Positions 1 through 6,589 of a stretch of 7,210 nt of DNA are shown here, piece by piece. The stretch comes from Sulfuricurvum sp. (GTDB taxonomy: Bacteria; Campylobacterota; Campylobacteria; Campylobacterales; Sulfurimonadaceae). Under the pieces are notes generated by a model that had not been told where the DNA came from, made no database searches, and saw nothing but the letters and a program-made list of their open reading frames with translations. A program made the translations under genes and the position numbers. How positions within the stretch are numbered: position 1 is the first letter of the stretch; each line of letters opens with the position of its first letter. Where the stretch lies: contig JACXUE010000064.1 in the NCBI GenBank assembly GCA_014764075.1, positions 1 through 7,210 of the forward strand, given 5' to 3'.

Positions 1-1
1 C

Positions 2-55
2 ACTCCGCAGGTATTAAAAGATAAACTCTCCGCAGTTCTTGGTACTGAGGATTGA
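2..55 (+). CDS. cheY: CheY chemotaxis response regulator, C-terminal tail (partial, 5' end outside window)
   Basis: Only the last 17 codons and a TGA stop are present. They read TPQVLKDKLSAVLGTED, which matches the end of the last helix of single-domain CheY proteins, where the conserved KPF-T/S-turn leads into a helix of the form PxxLxxKLxxVLG. CheY is the phosphorylatable receiver that carries chemoreceptor signals from CheA to the flagellar switch. The aspartate pocket and the rest of the receiver lie upstream of the window and cannot be checked. The identification rests on the tail plus the downstream order prmA-ftsH-Psd-like-pssA, which follows cheY in Campylobacter and Helicobacter. The stop TGA (53-55) shares one base with the ATG of prmA, so the two are probably translationally coupled. 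Another receiver-domain protein cannot be excluded from so short a piece. Confidence 0.65.
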   Translation, partial: TPQVLKDKLSAVLGTED

Positions 56-891
56 TGCAAGACTGCTATTATATGTTGGTGATTCGACCATCTTCTCATT
101 TAGAGTTATTTAGTGATTTTTTGGTTGATGTATTACCGGTGGGATTTGAAGAGACCGATGATGGGTTCATTATCCGCAGCGAAGAGGATCTAGAGACCAT
201 CATGTGGGGGATCGAGCAGTTCTCCGAAGCACTGCAGAGAGCTACGGGTGAGGTGATTGATGTTGAGATGAATCTCACCAAAGAGAAAAATGACGATTGG
301 ATCGCTCAGTATCAGCAGGGGATTGCCCCAGTTGAGATTGACCCTTTTTATATCCATCCGACATGGCATGAGCCGCGTGAGGGGATGTTGAACATCGCTA
401 TCGATCCGGCATTGGCATTCGGCACCGGACATCACCCTACAACGGCGTCATGCCTTCGTGCTGTGGCAAAATATGTTAAAGAGGGTGATGAGGTGATGGA
501 TGTCGGTTGCGGAAGCGGGATTTTAGCTATTGCCGCAATCAAAAAGGGGGCAATTGTCGATGCGTGCGATACCGATCCGCTCTCTGTTAAAAACGCTGTA
601 GCCAATGCGTCTCAAAACAACATCGCCTATCGCCATCTTTGGGAAGGTTCTGTCCAAGAGAGTAATGAACAATACGATGTGATCATTGCCAATATCGTTG
701 CCGATGTATTGGTTTTTATTGCCGGTGATCTTAAAAAACGGTTACGCGAGGGGGGAACTTTGATCCTCTCAGGGATTATGGACAAATATGAAGATAAAGT
801 TCTGCGTGCGTACAAAACGCTTGAACTCACCGAACGCATCGTCGAAAATGAATGGGTAACTTTGGTAGTTACGTCAAAAGGGAAACTTTAA
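55..891 (+). CDS. prmA: Ribosomal protein L11 methyltransferase PrmA
   Basis: PrmA is a cytoplasmic class I SAM-dependent methyltransferase that methylates ribosomal protein L11. The protein has 278 residues, close to the usual size. Counting from the ATG at 55, residues 1-60 form the poorly conserved substrate-recognition domain. Family signatures follow: AFGTGHHPTT (121-130), the glycine-rich SAM loop VMDVGCGSGILAI (147-159), the acidic end of strand 2 in DTDP (172-175), and the post-strand-4 motif ANIVADVL (212-219), which takes the place of the ANIL motif of other PrmAs. I chose ATG 55 because it overlaps the cheY stop and has GAGG four bases upstream. A TTG at 52 would add one residue. 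ATG 73 has no ribosome-binding site and would cut into the N-terminal strand. The stop directly abuts ftsH. L11 methylation is dispensable in E. coli, so the conserved position next to cheY and ftsH is probably an old operon arrangement rather than a pathway. Confidence 0.95.
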   Translation: MQDCYYMLVIRPSSHLELFSDFLVDVLPVGFEETDDGFIIRSEEDLETIMWGIEQFSEALQRATGEVIDVEMNLTKEKNDDWIAQYQQGIAPVEIDPFYIHPTWHEPREGMLNIAIDPALAFGTGHHPTTASCLRAVAKYVKEGDEVMDVGCGSGILAIAAIKKGAIVDACDTDPLSVKNAVANASQNNIAYRHLWEGSVQESNEQYDVIIANIVADVLVFIAGDLKKRLREGGTLILSGIMDKYEDKVLRAYKTLELTERIVENEWVTLVVTSKGKL

Positions 892-2817
892 ATGTCTCAA
901 AACGAATCGAATCCGAATCTGGATAAAAACGGTAATTTTTTTAATAAAAACCCTCTCCTTGCCTTCGCACTTTTTTCAGTCGTCATTATTATATTGTTCA
1001 AAGCGCTGATAGGAGATGAAAATGAGTTAAGCGCCAAGGTTAATGGTCAAAATGTGACGCGAACCCAAGAGATCAGTTATGCCGATTTGAAAAAATTGAT
1101 TCAAAACAAACAGGTGGAAAAAGTTTCTATCGGGCAAACGTATATCCGAGCTATCGGAAATGACGGAAGCGGCAAAGTTGCCTATACGACTCGAATCGTC
1201 GGTAATGACGCTACGTTGATCCCTTTGTTGGATGAAAAGGGGATAAACTATGTCGGGTTCAGTGAGAGCAACTGGTTTACCGAAATGTTCGGGTGGTTGT
1301 TTCCGTTTTTGATTATCATTGCGATTTGGATATTTTTTGCCGGGCGGATGCAGCGAAGTATGGGGAGTGGAATTTTAGGGATGGGAAACTCTAAAAAGTT
1401 GGTCAATTCTGAAAAACCGAAAACCAAATTTGATGACGTTGCAGGTGCTCAAGAGGCTAAAGAAGAGGTTCTTGAAATTGTCGATTTCCTCAAACACCCC
1501 GATCGTTATGTTGAACTCGGCGCGAAAATTCCAAAAGGGGTTTTGCTTGTCGGAAGTCCGGGGACGGGTAAAACGTTGTTAGCCAAAGCGGTAGCGGGTG
1601 AAGCGGAAGTACCGTTTTTCTCAGTATCGGGTTCAAGTTTTATCGAGATGTTCGTCGGCGTGGGTGCCGCGCGGGTACGTGATTTGTTTGAGCAAGCCAA
1701 AAAAGATGCTCCTTCGATCATCTTTATCGATGAGATCGATGCGATCGGTAAAAGCCGCGCCGCCGGAGGAGTTATGGGGGGGAATGATGAGCGGGAACAA
1801 ACTCTTAACCAGCTCCTCGCCGAGATGGACGGATTCGGCACCGATACCCCGATTATTATTTTAGCAGCGACAAACCGTCCTGAAATTCTCGATCCGGCAT
1901 TGTTGCGTCCGGGACGGTTTGACCGTCAAGTATTGGTTGATAAGCCCGATTATCAGGGACGTATCGATATTCTCAATGTCCATGTCAAAGGGGTGAAACA
2001 AGATGGCGATGTCGATCTTGAAGAGATCGCCCGCCTCACAGCTGGTCTAGCAGGTGCCGATCTCGCCAATATCGTCAACGAAGCGGCATTGCTCGCGGGA
2101 CGAAAAAGCCAAAAGACGGTCAAGCAGGCCGATCTGCGAGAAGCGGTTGAACGGGCGATCGCAGGTCTTTCTAAAAAGAGCCGCCGTATCGATGAAAAAG
2201 AAAAAAAGATCGTCGCCTATCATGAGAGTGGTCATGCGCTCATTGCCGAGACGACCAAAGGAGCCAAAAAGGTCTCCAAAGTTTCGATCGTTCCCCGTGG
2301 ACTTGCGGCACTGGGGTACACCCTCAATACCCCAGAGGAAAACAAGTATCTGATGCAGCGGCATGAGCTGATAGCTGAGATTGATGTATTGCTCGGCGGG
2401 CGTGCGGCAGAAGAGGTATTTATCGGAGAGATCTCTACCGGAGCGGCAAACGATTTGGAACGAACTACCGATATCCTCAAAGCGATGGTGCAGATGTACG
2501 GTATGAGTGATGTTGCGGGGCTGATGGTTCTCGAAAAACAGCGAAGTTCATTTTTGGGCGGCGGTATGACGCAGGCAAAAGAGTACAGTGATAAAATGGC
2601 CGAGGAGATGGATAATTTCATCAAATCGACATTATCTGAACGTTATATGGCTGTCAAAAATCGTTTGGAAGAATATCGTGATGCGATTGAAAAAATCGTT
2701 GAACTCTTGTATGCCAAGGAGAACATCACGGGAGAACAAGTTCGTGAGATTATCGAAGCGTTCGAGATCGAAAACAATATTGAGACCAAATTAGAGCCTC
2801 GTAAAGAGATTCCATGA
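892..2817 (+). CDS. ftsH: ATP-dependent zinc metalloprotease FtsH
   Basis: FtsH is a membrane-anchored hexameric AAA+ protease that extracts and degrades damaged membrane proteins and short-lived regulators. The protein has 641 residues, normal for the family. It has a polar cytoplasmic N-tail (1-20), TM1 (about 21-40), a periplasmic domain (about 41-128) and TM2 (about 129-150). In the AAA module Walker A is GSPGTGKT (221-228), the pore loop is FVG (254-256), Walker B is IIFIDEID (276-283), and the second region of homology ends in PGRFDR with the probable arginine fingers R342 and R345. The zinc site is HESGH (444-448) with D521 as likely third ligand. Ser replaces the commoner Ala inside the zinc motif, which does not affect the ligands. 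The start follows the prmA stop with no gap. A purine-rich AAAAGGGA at 876-883, inside prmA, serves as ribosome-binding site, so translation is likely coupled. The C-terminal helical region is complete. Confidence 0.98.
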   Translation: MSQNESNPNLDKNGNFFNKNPLLAFALFSVVIIILFKALIGDENELSAKVNGQNVTRTQEISYADLKKLIQNKQVEKVSIGQTYIRAIGNDGSGKVAYTTRIVGNDATLIPLLDEKGINYVGFSESNWFTEMFGWLFPFLIIIAIWIFFAGRMQRSMGSGILGMGNSKKLVNSEKPKTKFDDVAGAQEAKEEVLEIVDFLKHPDRYVELGAKIPKGVLLVGSPGTGKTLLAKAVAGEAEVPFFSVSGSSFIEMFVGVGAARVRDLFEQAKKDAPSIIFIDEIDAIGKSRAAGGVMGGNDEREQTLNQLLAEMDGFGTDTPIIILAATNRPEILDPALLRPGRFDRQVLVDKPDYQGRIDILNVHVKGVKQDGDVDLEEIARLTAGLAGADLANIVNEAALLAGRKSQKTVKQADLREAVERAIAGLSKKSRRIDEKEKKIVAYHESGHALIAETTKGAKKVSKVSIVPRGLAALGYTLNTPEENKYLMQRHELIAEIDVLLGGRAAEEVFIGEISTGAANDLERTTDILKAMVQMYGMSDVAGLMVLEKQRSSFLGGGMTQAKEYSDKMAEEMDNFIKSTLSERYMAVKNRLEEYRDAIEKIVELLYAKENITGEQVREIIEAFEIENNIETKLEPRKEIP

Positions 2818-2845
2818 AGTCCTAAAATTACCATTGACAAATAAA

Positions 2846-2851
2846 AAGGAG
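2846..2851 (+). promoter_or_regulatory. Ribosome-binding site of the Psd-like gene
   Basis: AAGGAG lies five bases before the ATG at 2857. It is the clearest Shine-Dalgarno sequence in the window and fixes the start of the Psd-like protein. The 39-bp spacer holding it is the largest non-coding gap here. The strong site suggests that the Psd-like and pssA pair initiates translation independently of ftsH, whereas prmA and ftsH appear coupled to the genes before them. Confidence 0.8.
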
Positions 2852-2856
2852 TACAA

Positions 2857-3504
2857 ATGAGTGTTCAAAATGATACCTTCATCCTTTCATCGCGAGGATG
2901 GCTTCCCAGTGCTGTTTTGGCCACCCTTTTTATTTTTTTTACGATGACGGGGCTCCATCTGTTTCAATTTATTTTTGGTGCATTGTTATTAGCGGTTTTG
3001 ACTATTTTCCGTAACCCTGAACGCAACTCGACCGAAATCCAAACCGGTCGAGTTATGAGCAATGTCGATGGGGTTGTCCTGTCGGTGGAAGAGGTTGTTG
3101 TTGAGGATCAAAAAATGTCAAAGGTGAGCATTATGAACTCTCTTTGGGATGTTTCGATGCTTCGTTCACCTTTTGATGGGAGTGTTGAAGAGTTTAAAAT
3201 CCGTCATGGTGCCACCCTTCCTCTTTATAATCCTCTCTCAGAGACGTTGAACGAAAAAGCGGTCATCTCTTTTCGCTCCAATAACGGTGATGAGATTTTT
3301 ATTGAACATTTGAGTGAACAAAGTTGTTTTCCTATCGGTATCGAACTTGAGAAAGGGCAAAAGTTTAGAGAGGGTTCCCGCTATGGATTTTTGGCGAAAG
3401 GGAGAACCGTTATCTATCTACCGGAAAAGACACGTATCTTGGTCAATGCCGGCTCATCGGTTTGTGCAGGCGAGAGTGTTGTCGGGTATTTGAACGCCGC
3501 GTAA
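2857..3504 (+). CDS. Phosphatidylserine decarboxylase-related membrane protein (short form), probably catalytically inactive
   Basis: The 215-residue protein has the layout of short-form phosphatidylserine decarboxylases. A hydrophobic hairpin (about 14-51) ends in FRNPER (51-56), a family hallmark. Then come SNVDG (68-72), DVSMLRSPFDG (98-108), an NEK echo of the usual NER (132-134), and RYGFLAKGRTVIYLP (175-189). True enzymes self-cleave at a Gly-Ser in that last motif (of the form GxIKFGSRVDxFLP) to make the pyruvoyl cofactor, using a triad of Asp, His and Ser. Here the Asp is kept (D71). The His of the VHxxR motif is Ser100, and the cleavage Gly-Ser is replaced by KGR (181-183) with no serine. 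I infer that it cannot self-process or decarboxylate, unless an unusual site is used. The strong ribosome-binding site at 2846-2851 sets the start. It sits between ftsH and pssA, so a structural or regulatory part in phosphatidylserine metabolism is plausible. Annotation pipelines would probably call it psd. Confidence 0.85.
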   Translation: MSVQNDTFILSSRGWLPSAVLATLFIFFTMTGLHLFQFIFGALLLAVLTIFRNPERNSTEIQTGRVMSNVDGVVLSVEEVVVEDQKMSKVSIMNSLWDVSMLRSPFDGSVEEFKIRHGATLPLYNPLSETLNEKAVISFRSNNGDEIFIEHLSEQSCFPIGIELEKGQKFREGSRYGFLAKGRTVIYLPEKTRILVNAGSSVCAGESVVGYLNAA

Positions 3505-3506
3505 TT

Positions 3507-4232
3507 ATGATGCGTCAATCTCCCCCTCCTATCGCCTATCTTCTCCCCACCTTTTTTACTGCAGCCTCTATTTTTTCAGGTTTTTACGCGATTGCCCTCG
3601 CTTTAAAGGGATCGTTCGATACCGCTCCGTGGTTTATTTTCCTAGCACTAATCTTTGATGGTTTGGACGGTCGGGTTGCTCGTTTGACTAACACCGCAAG
3701 CCATTTCGGTGTAGAGTTCGATTCACTGGCCGACATTGTCGCTTTCGGTGTGGCACCGTCGCTTATTCTTTACCTTTATATCGGTGAGGTGTACGGACGG
3801 ATCGGTATCGTTGTGAGTGCTTTGTTTATCATTTTCGGTGCGGTAAGGCTCGCCCGTTTTAATGTGACGACGGCTCGAATCGAACCGAGTGTGTTTATCG
3901 GACTTCCTATCCCTACGGCCGCCATTATGATAGCCATTGCGATATTGCTTTTTGAACACTACAGAGGTTTTGAAGAGTACAAACTCTTTATTCTACCCTT
4001 TGCCCTTGTTTTAGCCATATTGATGGTAAGTAATATTCGCTATCCGAGTTTTAAGAAAATAAACTTCAAAACATTCCACTTCATCCGTTTTCTGATCGGT
4101 TTTATCATTGTTGCGATGGGGGTTTTTATCTATCCGATAGAGGGGATGGCGATTTTGGCGGCAGGGTATCTGCTCTATGGCCCTCTACGCGCTTCATTCT
4201 ATATGATTCGTCGCCTTTTTTACAAGGCGTGA
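3507..4232 (+). CDS. pssA: CDP-diacylglycerol-serine O-phosphatidyltransferase (phosphatidylserine synthase) PssA
   Basis: PssA makes phosphatidylserine from CDP-diacylglycerol and L-serine in the inner membrane, the first committed step to phosphatidylethanolamine. The 241-residue protein is strongly hydrophobic with several membrane segments. It carries the complete CDP-alcohol phosphatidyltransferase motif D-G-x2-A-R-x8-G-x3-D-x3-D at residues 54-76 (D54, G55, A58, R59, G68, D72, D76), whose acidic residues bind the metal and CDP. The extended surroundings, including SNIRYPSFKK (175-184), match the small integral-membrane PssA of Helicobacter and Campylobacter rather than the phospholipase-D-like E. 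coli enzyme. An in-frame ATG at 3462 lies inside the preceding gene and would add 15 polar residues (MCRREC...) unlike the family, so I take ATG 3507; ATG 3510 is an equally possible neighbour. No good ribosome-binding site precedes it, and the start is 2 bp after the previous stop, which suggests coupling. The last 13 bp overlap the convergent TPR gene. Confidence 0.95.
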   Translation: MMRQSPPPIAYLLPTFFTAASIFSGFYAIALALKGSFDTAPWFIFLALIFDGLDGRVARLTNTASHFGVEFDSLADIVAFGVAPSLILYLYIGEVYGRIGIVVSALFIIFGAVRLARFNVTTARIEPSVFIGLPIPTAAIMIAIAILLFEHYRGFEEYKLFILPFALVLAILMVSNIRYPSFKKINFKTFHFIRFLIGFIIVAMGVFIYPIEGMAILAAGYLLYGPLRASFYMIRRLFYKA

Positions 4233-4239
4233 TATTTTT
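4212..4239 (+). terminator. Possible weak hairpin terminator across the convergent gene ends
   Basis: CGCCTT (4212-4217) and AAGGCG (4224-4229) form a perfect 6-bp stem with a 6-base loop. Five T residues follow at 4235-4239, six bases after the stem. The hairpin lies in the last codons of pssA and also contains the stop codon of the convergent TPR gene. It is short for an intrinsic terminator, and the T-tract is displaced on the plus strand and absent on the minus strand. It could still pause transcription or protect both 3' ends. Confidence 0.35.
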
Positions 4240-6571
4240 GGGGCTCGTTGGCGAGTTTGTCGGTATCGATTCTAAAATCAAAGTACTGTGAAACAAACCC
4301 TGTGTTCCCCATTTTTTGGAGTTGAATGACGGCTCCAGGGTTGTTTCGTACTTGCATGTATAAAAGTGAGAGAGCGTAACGGCTCTCTAGAAAGCTTGGA
4401 TTTTTAAGCTTGGAGAGTTCGAGCAATGCGATTGCATTTTCGTAGTGCTTGGATCCTATAGAGGCACAAGCCCCCATAAAAAGGGTATGCTCGTCACGAA
4501 TTTTATGGGTATCAATCAATTGATTGTAGAGTACATACGATTTTTCAAACTCTTGGTTATAGAAATAGGCTTGTGCTAGTGCCCCCATTAAATCTGCGGT
4601 GTGATCGGTTGTCGTTTGAAGTGTTGTTTCAAGGCGTTTGATGAGGGGGGTGAGTTGACCAGTCATCATTGCCATTAAAATCATCCGATCGCGGGTGAGT
4701 TGTGGACCAAAATAGAGATCGTTATAATGAAAAGTCTGTTTTTTGAGATAATTCATTGCAGAAGAAGCAAACGCTTTGGTTTTTTGATCGTTATAGCGGG
4801 TCTCGATTACCATCAAATGGGGGATGATATCATTGGGCTGTAGTGTTGCAAGATGTTCTGAGGCTTTGAATGCGGTCTCATTTTTACCCATCTCTTTAGC
4901 TATTTCGATTGTAAGCGCTAGATAAAGCGGTCTCTCCTTGTAAGTATTATCGAGCCATTTTGAAGCCCCTAGAAGATTGTTTTGGGTGACATCCATCATC
5001 GCACGATAAAGCTCAAACTCCTCTTTTTCAGGCTCTTTTGCCAAGTTGTCTTTGAGGATAGAACTCAGTTTTGGATTGCTTTTTCCGATCATCTCGGAAC
5101 TCATGACGGCAAAAATGCCGGACATATAGTTGTTGGCATCGAGATGGTAAGAGCGTAAAAAATGGTCGTATGCTTTTGAGATATTTCCCAGTTGGGCATA
5201 GGTCAAACCAAGATTGTAGTGCAAAATAGAGTGTTGAGGATTTTTTTGGAGCAGGTTTTCTAGCTCTTTGTTGGCATCGTGAAGTCGAAATTTGAGAGCT
5301 TTTTGGATCGCCAAAGCAAGACCGTAATCGACGCTGGAGGCGCGGCTACTTTTTTGAAGATACTCTTTGGCACTGGTGATATCATCGATGTAGATATTGG
5401 CATTTCCTTTGCGAATATAACTGATGGTTTGATCGGCATTAAAAATTTTATACGGGGCAAAATAAAATAGGCTTTGATAAATTTTTGGACGGTTGTTTTG
5501 TTTTCGATCACGATAGTTTCGTTGAACATCATCGGGCTCAAAAAGGGATGATTTGAGAAAGACTTCAATCGGATAAGGGGTGTAAACTTCGTTAGGGTAG
5601 GTATCGGTTGTGTTTTTGATCAATACACCCGCATCCTCCTGCTTTCCCGATTTTAGATAAACAAAAGCCAATGCTAATTGCTCTTGAATCGGTTTGTCGT
5701 TTTGGAGCATCGCATCGCCCAAATATTTTTTGGCGAGGGTTAAATCACCGATATTGGCATACATGAGACCAAGACTAAAGGCATCCTCTTCTTGCATTGG
5801 ATTTTCCAATGCGCCGATTGCCTCATCAAAACCTCCAAACATTGCACCGATTTTTGCCCTGAGGGCATTTTGGGTAGAGAGGTATTCATCAGTTGTCGGA
5901 TGCTTGAGGGCGCTTAGAGCTTCAAGGTAGTTTCCTTTATAATAATTGATGAGAGCGTAGTAGTACGAATACATCGGTGAATTGACCTCTTGGGGGAGGT
6001 ATTGTTGAGCCATGTCAATGTAATGGTTGAAATCTTTTTCACGTTTGAGATTTAAACAACATATTGCTGCATTGATCGCACTGACGCATCGATTTTCACT
6101 ATTATCGATGGAGCGTTTGAAGCTTTCCAATGCCGCTTGGTAATCCCCCTCTTTGAGTTGGACGACACCAAGGTTGTATTGGCTGATCGCTTCGGAGTAT
6201 AGGGCGATTTTCTCATACAGCTTGAGCGCTTCGGCTTGATTGCCGTTTGTGTAGAGATGATTGGCGCGCTCAATCATATTTTCCAAAGCGCTTGGTTCGA
6301 TTACCCCTTCGCCGGAATCTTTGATTTTTTTGGCTATGGGTGCATCGAGAGGCTTGGAGGGTTCTTTATTGGCTGAGTTAAAAAAGAGAACCCAGCTGCT
6401 CCCTCCGATCACCAGTAGCAAGGCAACTGCCCCGCCGATTAAAATCATTTTTTTCTTTTTGTTGGAGGAGTCAGGCTGATCGGAAGGTTCTCCTTGGGCT
6501 GAAGAGGTGGATTCAACTCCGGCCGCATCGGCCTCTTCGATAACGATAATCTCTTCTTGAACGTCAGCCAT
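4220..6571 (-). CDS. pflB: TPR-repeat single-pass membrane protein, probable flagellar motor medial-disk protein PflB
   Basis: The protein has 783 residues: an acidic, low-complexity cytoplasmic N-tail (1-37), a positively charged KKKK stop (38-41), one membrane helix (about 42-64), then a large periplasmic part made of helical repeats. Clear TPR units occur near 95-127, 128-159, 448-480, 659-689 and 693-726, with the usual G/A-Y-A spacing (for example YNLGVVQLKEGDYQAALESF). The stretch from about 325 to 400 is not TPR-like and may be a linker. In Campylobacter jejuni the gene beside serS encodes PflB, a TPR membrane protein of similar size and topology. It builds the periplasmic medial disk that positions the stator units of the high-torque motor. 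I infer orthology from this match of neighbourhood and architecture; the sequence alone proves only a TPR membrane protein. The ATG at 6571 has AGAGAG three bases upstream and lies 17 bp after the serS stop, so the two are probably cotranscribed. Its stop lies within pssA. Confidence 0.75.
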   Translation of the reverse strand: MADVQEEIIVIEEADAAGVESTSSAQGEPSDQPDSSNKKKKMILIGGAVALLLVIGGSSWVLFFNSANKEPSKPLDAPIAKKIKDSGEGVIEPSALENMIERANHLYTNGNQAEALKLYEKIALYSEAISQYNLGVVQLKEGDYQAALESFKRSIDNSENRCVSAINAAICCLNLKREKDFNHYIDMAQQYLPQEVNSPMYSYYYALINYYKGNYLEALSALKHPTTDEYLSTQNALRAKIGAMFGGFDEAIGALENPMQEEDAFSLGLMYANIGDLTLAKKYLGDAMLQNDKPIQEQLALAFVYLKSGKQEDAGVLIKNTTDTYPNEVYTPYPIEVFLKSSLFEPDDVQRNYRDRKQNNRPKIYQSLFYFAPYKIFNADQTISYIRKGNANIYIDDITSAKEYLQKSSRASSVDYGLALAIQKALKFRLHDANKELENLLQKNPQHSILHYNLGLTYAQLGNISKAYDHFLRSYHLDANNYMSGIFAVMSSEMIGKSNPKLSSILKDNLAKEPEKEEFELYRAMMDVTQNNLLGASKWLDNTYKERPLYLALTIEIAKEMGKNETAFKASEHLATLQPNDIIPHLMVIETRYNDQKTKAFASSAMNYLKKQTFHYNDLYFGPQLTRDRMILMAMMTGQLTPLIKRLETTLQTTTDHTADLMGALAQAYFYNQEFEKSYVLYNQLIDTHKIRDEHTLFMGACASIGSKHYENAIALLELSKLKNPSFLESRYALSLLYMQVRNNPGAVIQLQKMGNTGFVSQYFDFRIDTDKLANEPQKYHAL

Positions 6572-6589
6572 AAGCTCTCTTTAGCCTTT

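Noticed and set aside
3..35. 8-bp direct repeat CTCCGCAG at 3-10 and 28-35
   Set aside because: Both copies are inside the cheY coding end, are read in different codon phases, and are short enough to arise by chance.
2221..2240. HESGH instead of HEAGH in FtsH as a sign of altered activity
   Set aside because: Both zinc-binding histidines and the glutamate are present, and a small residue at the middle position is tolerated in HExxH proteases; the variant is seen in relatives.
2232..2624. Open frame of 130 codons on the minus strand opposite the ftsH protease domain
   Set aside because: It is antisense to the HESGH zinc-protease region of ftsH and its serine- and isoleucine-rich translation is typical of a reverse-frame shadow.
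2834..2839. TTGACA matching a -35 box in the ftsH to Psd-like gap
   Set aside because: No TATAAT-like -10 is found 16-18 bases downstream; that position is the start codon region ATGAGT. It would also leave no leader for the ribosome-binding site.
3462..3506. Upstream ATG extending pssA by 15 residues
   Set aside because: The extension is polar and cysteine/arginine-rich, overlaps the preceding gene, and lies before the conserved start of the PssA family, which begins close to the first membrane segment.
3028..3507. GS dipeptides at residues 173-174 and 199-200 of the Psd-like protein as pyruvoyl cleavage sites
   Set aside because: The first lies in the G-x-R-x-G segment before the cleavage motif, 15 residues before the YLP proline where the family has about 7. 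The second falls in the C-terminal turn (of the form GxxVxAGExV) and would leave a fragment of only about 16 residues.
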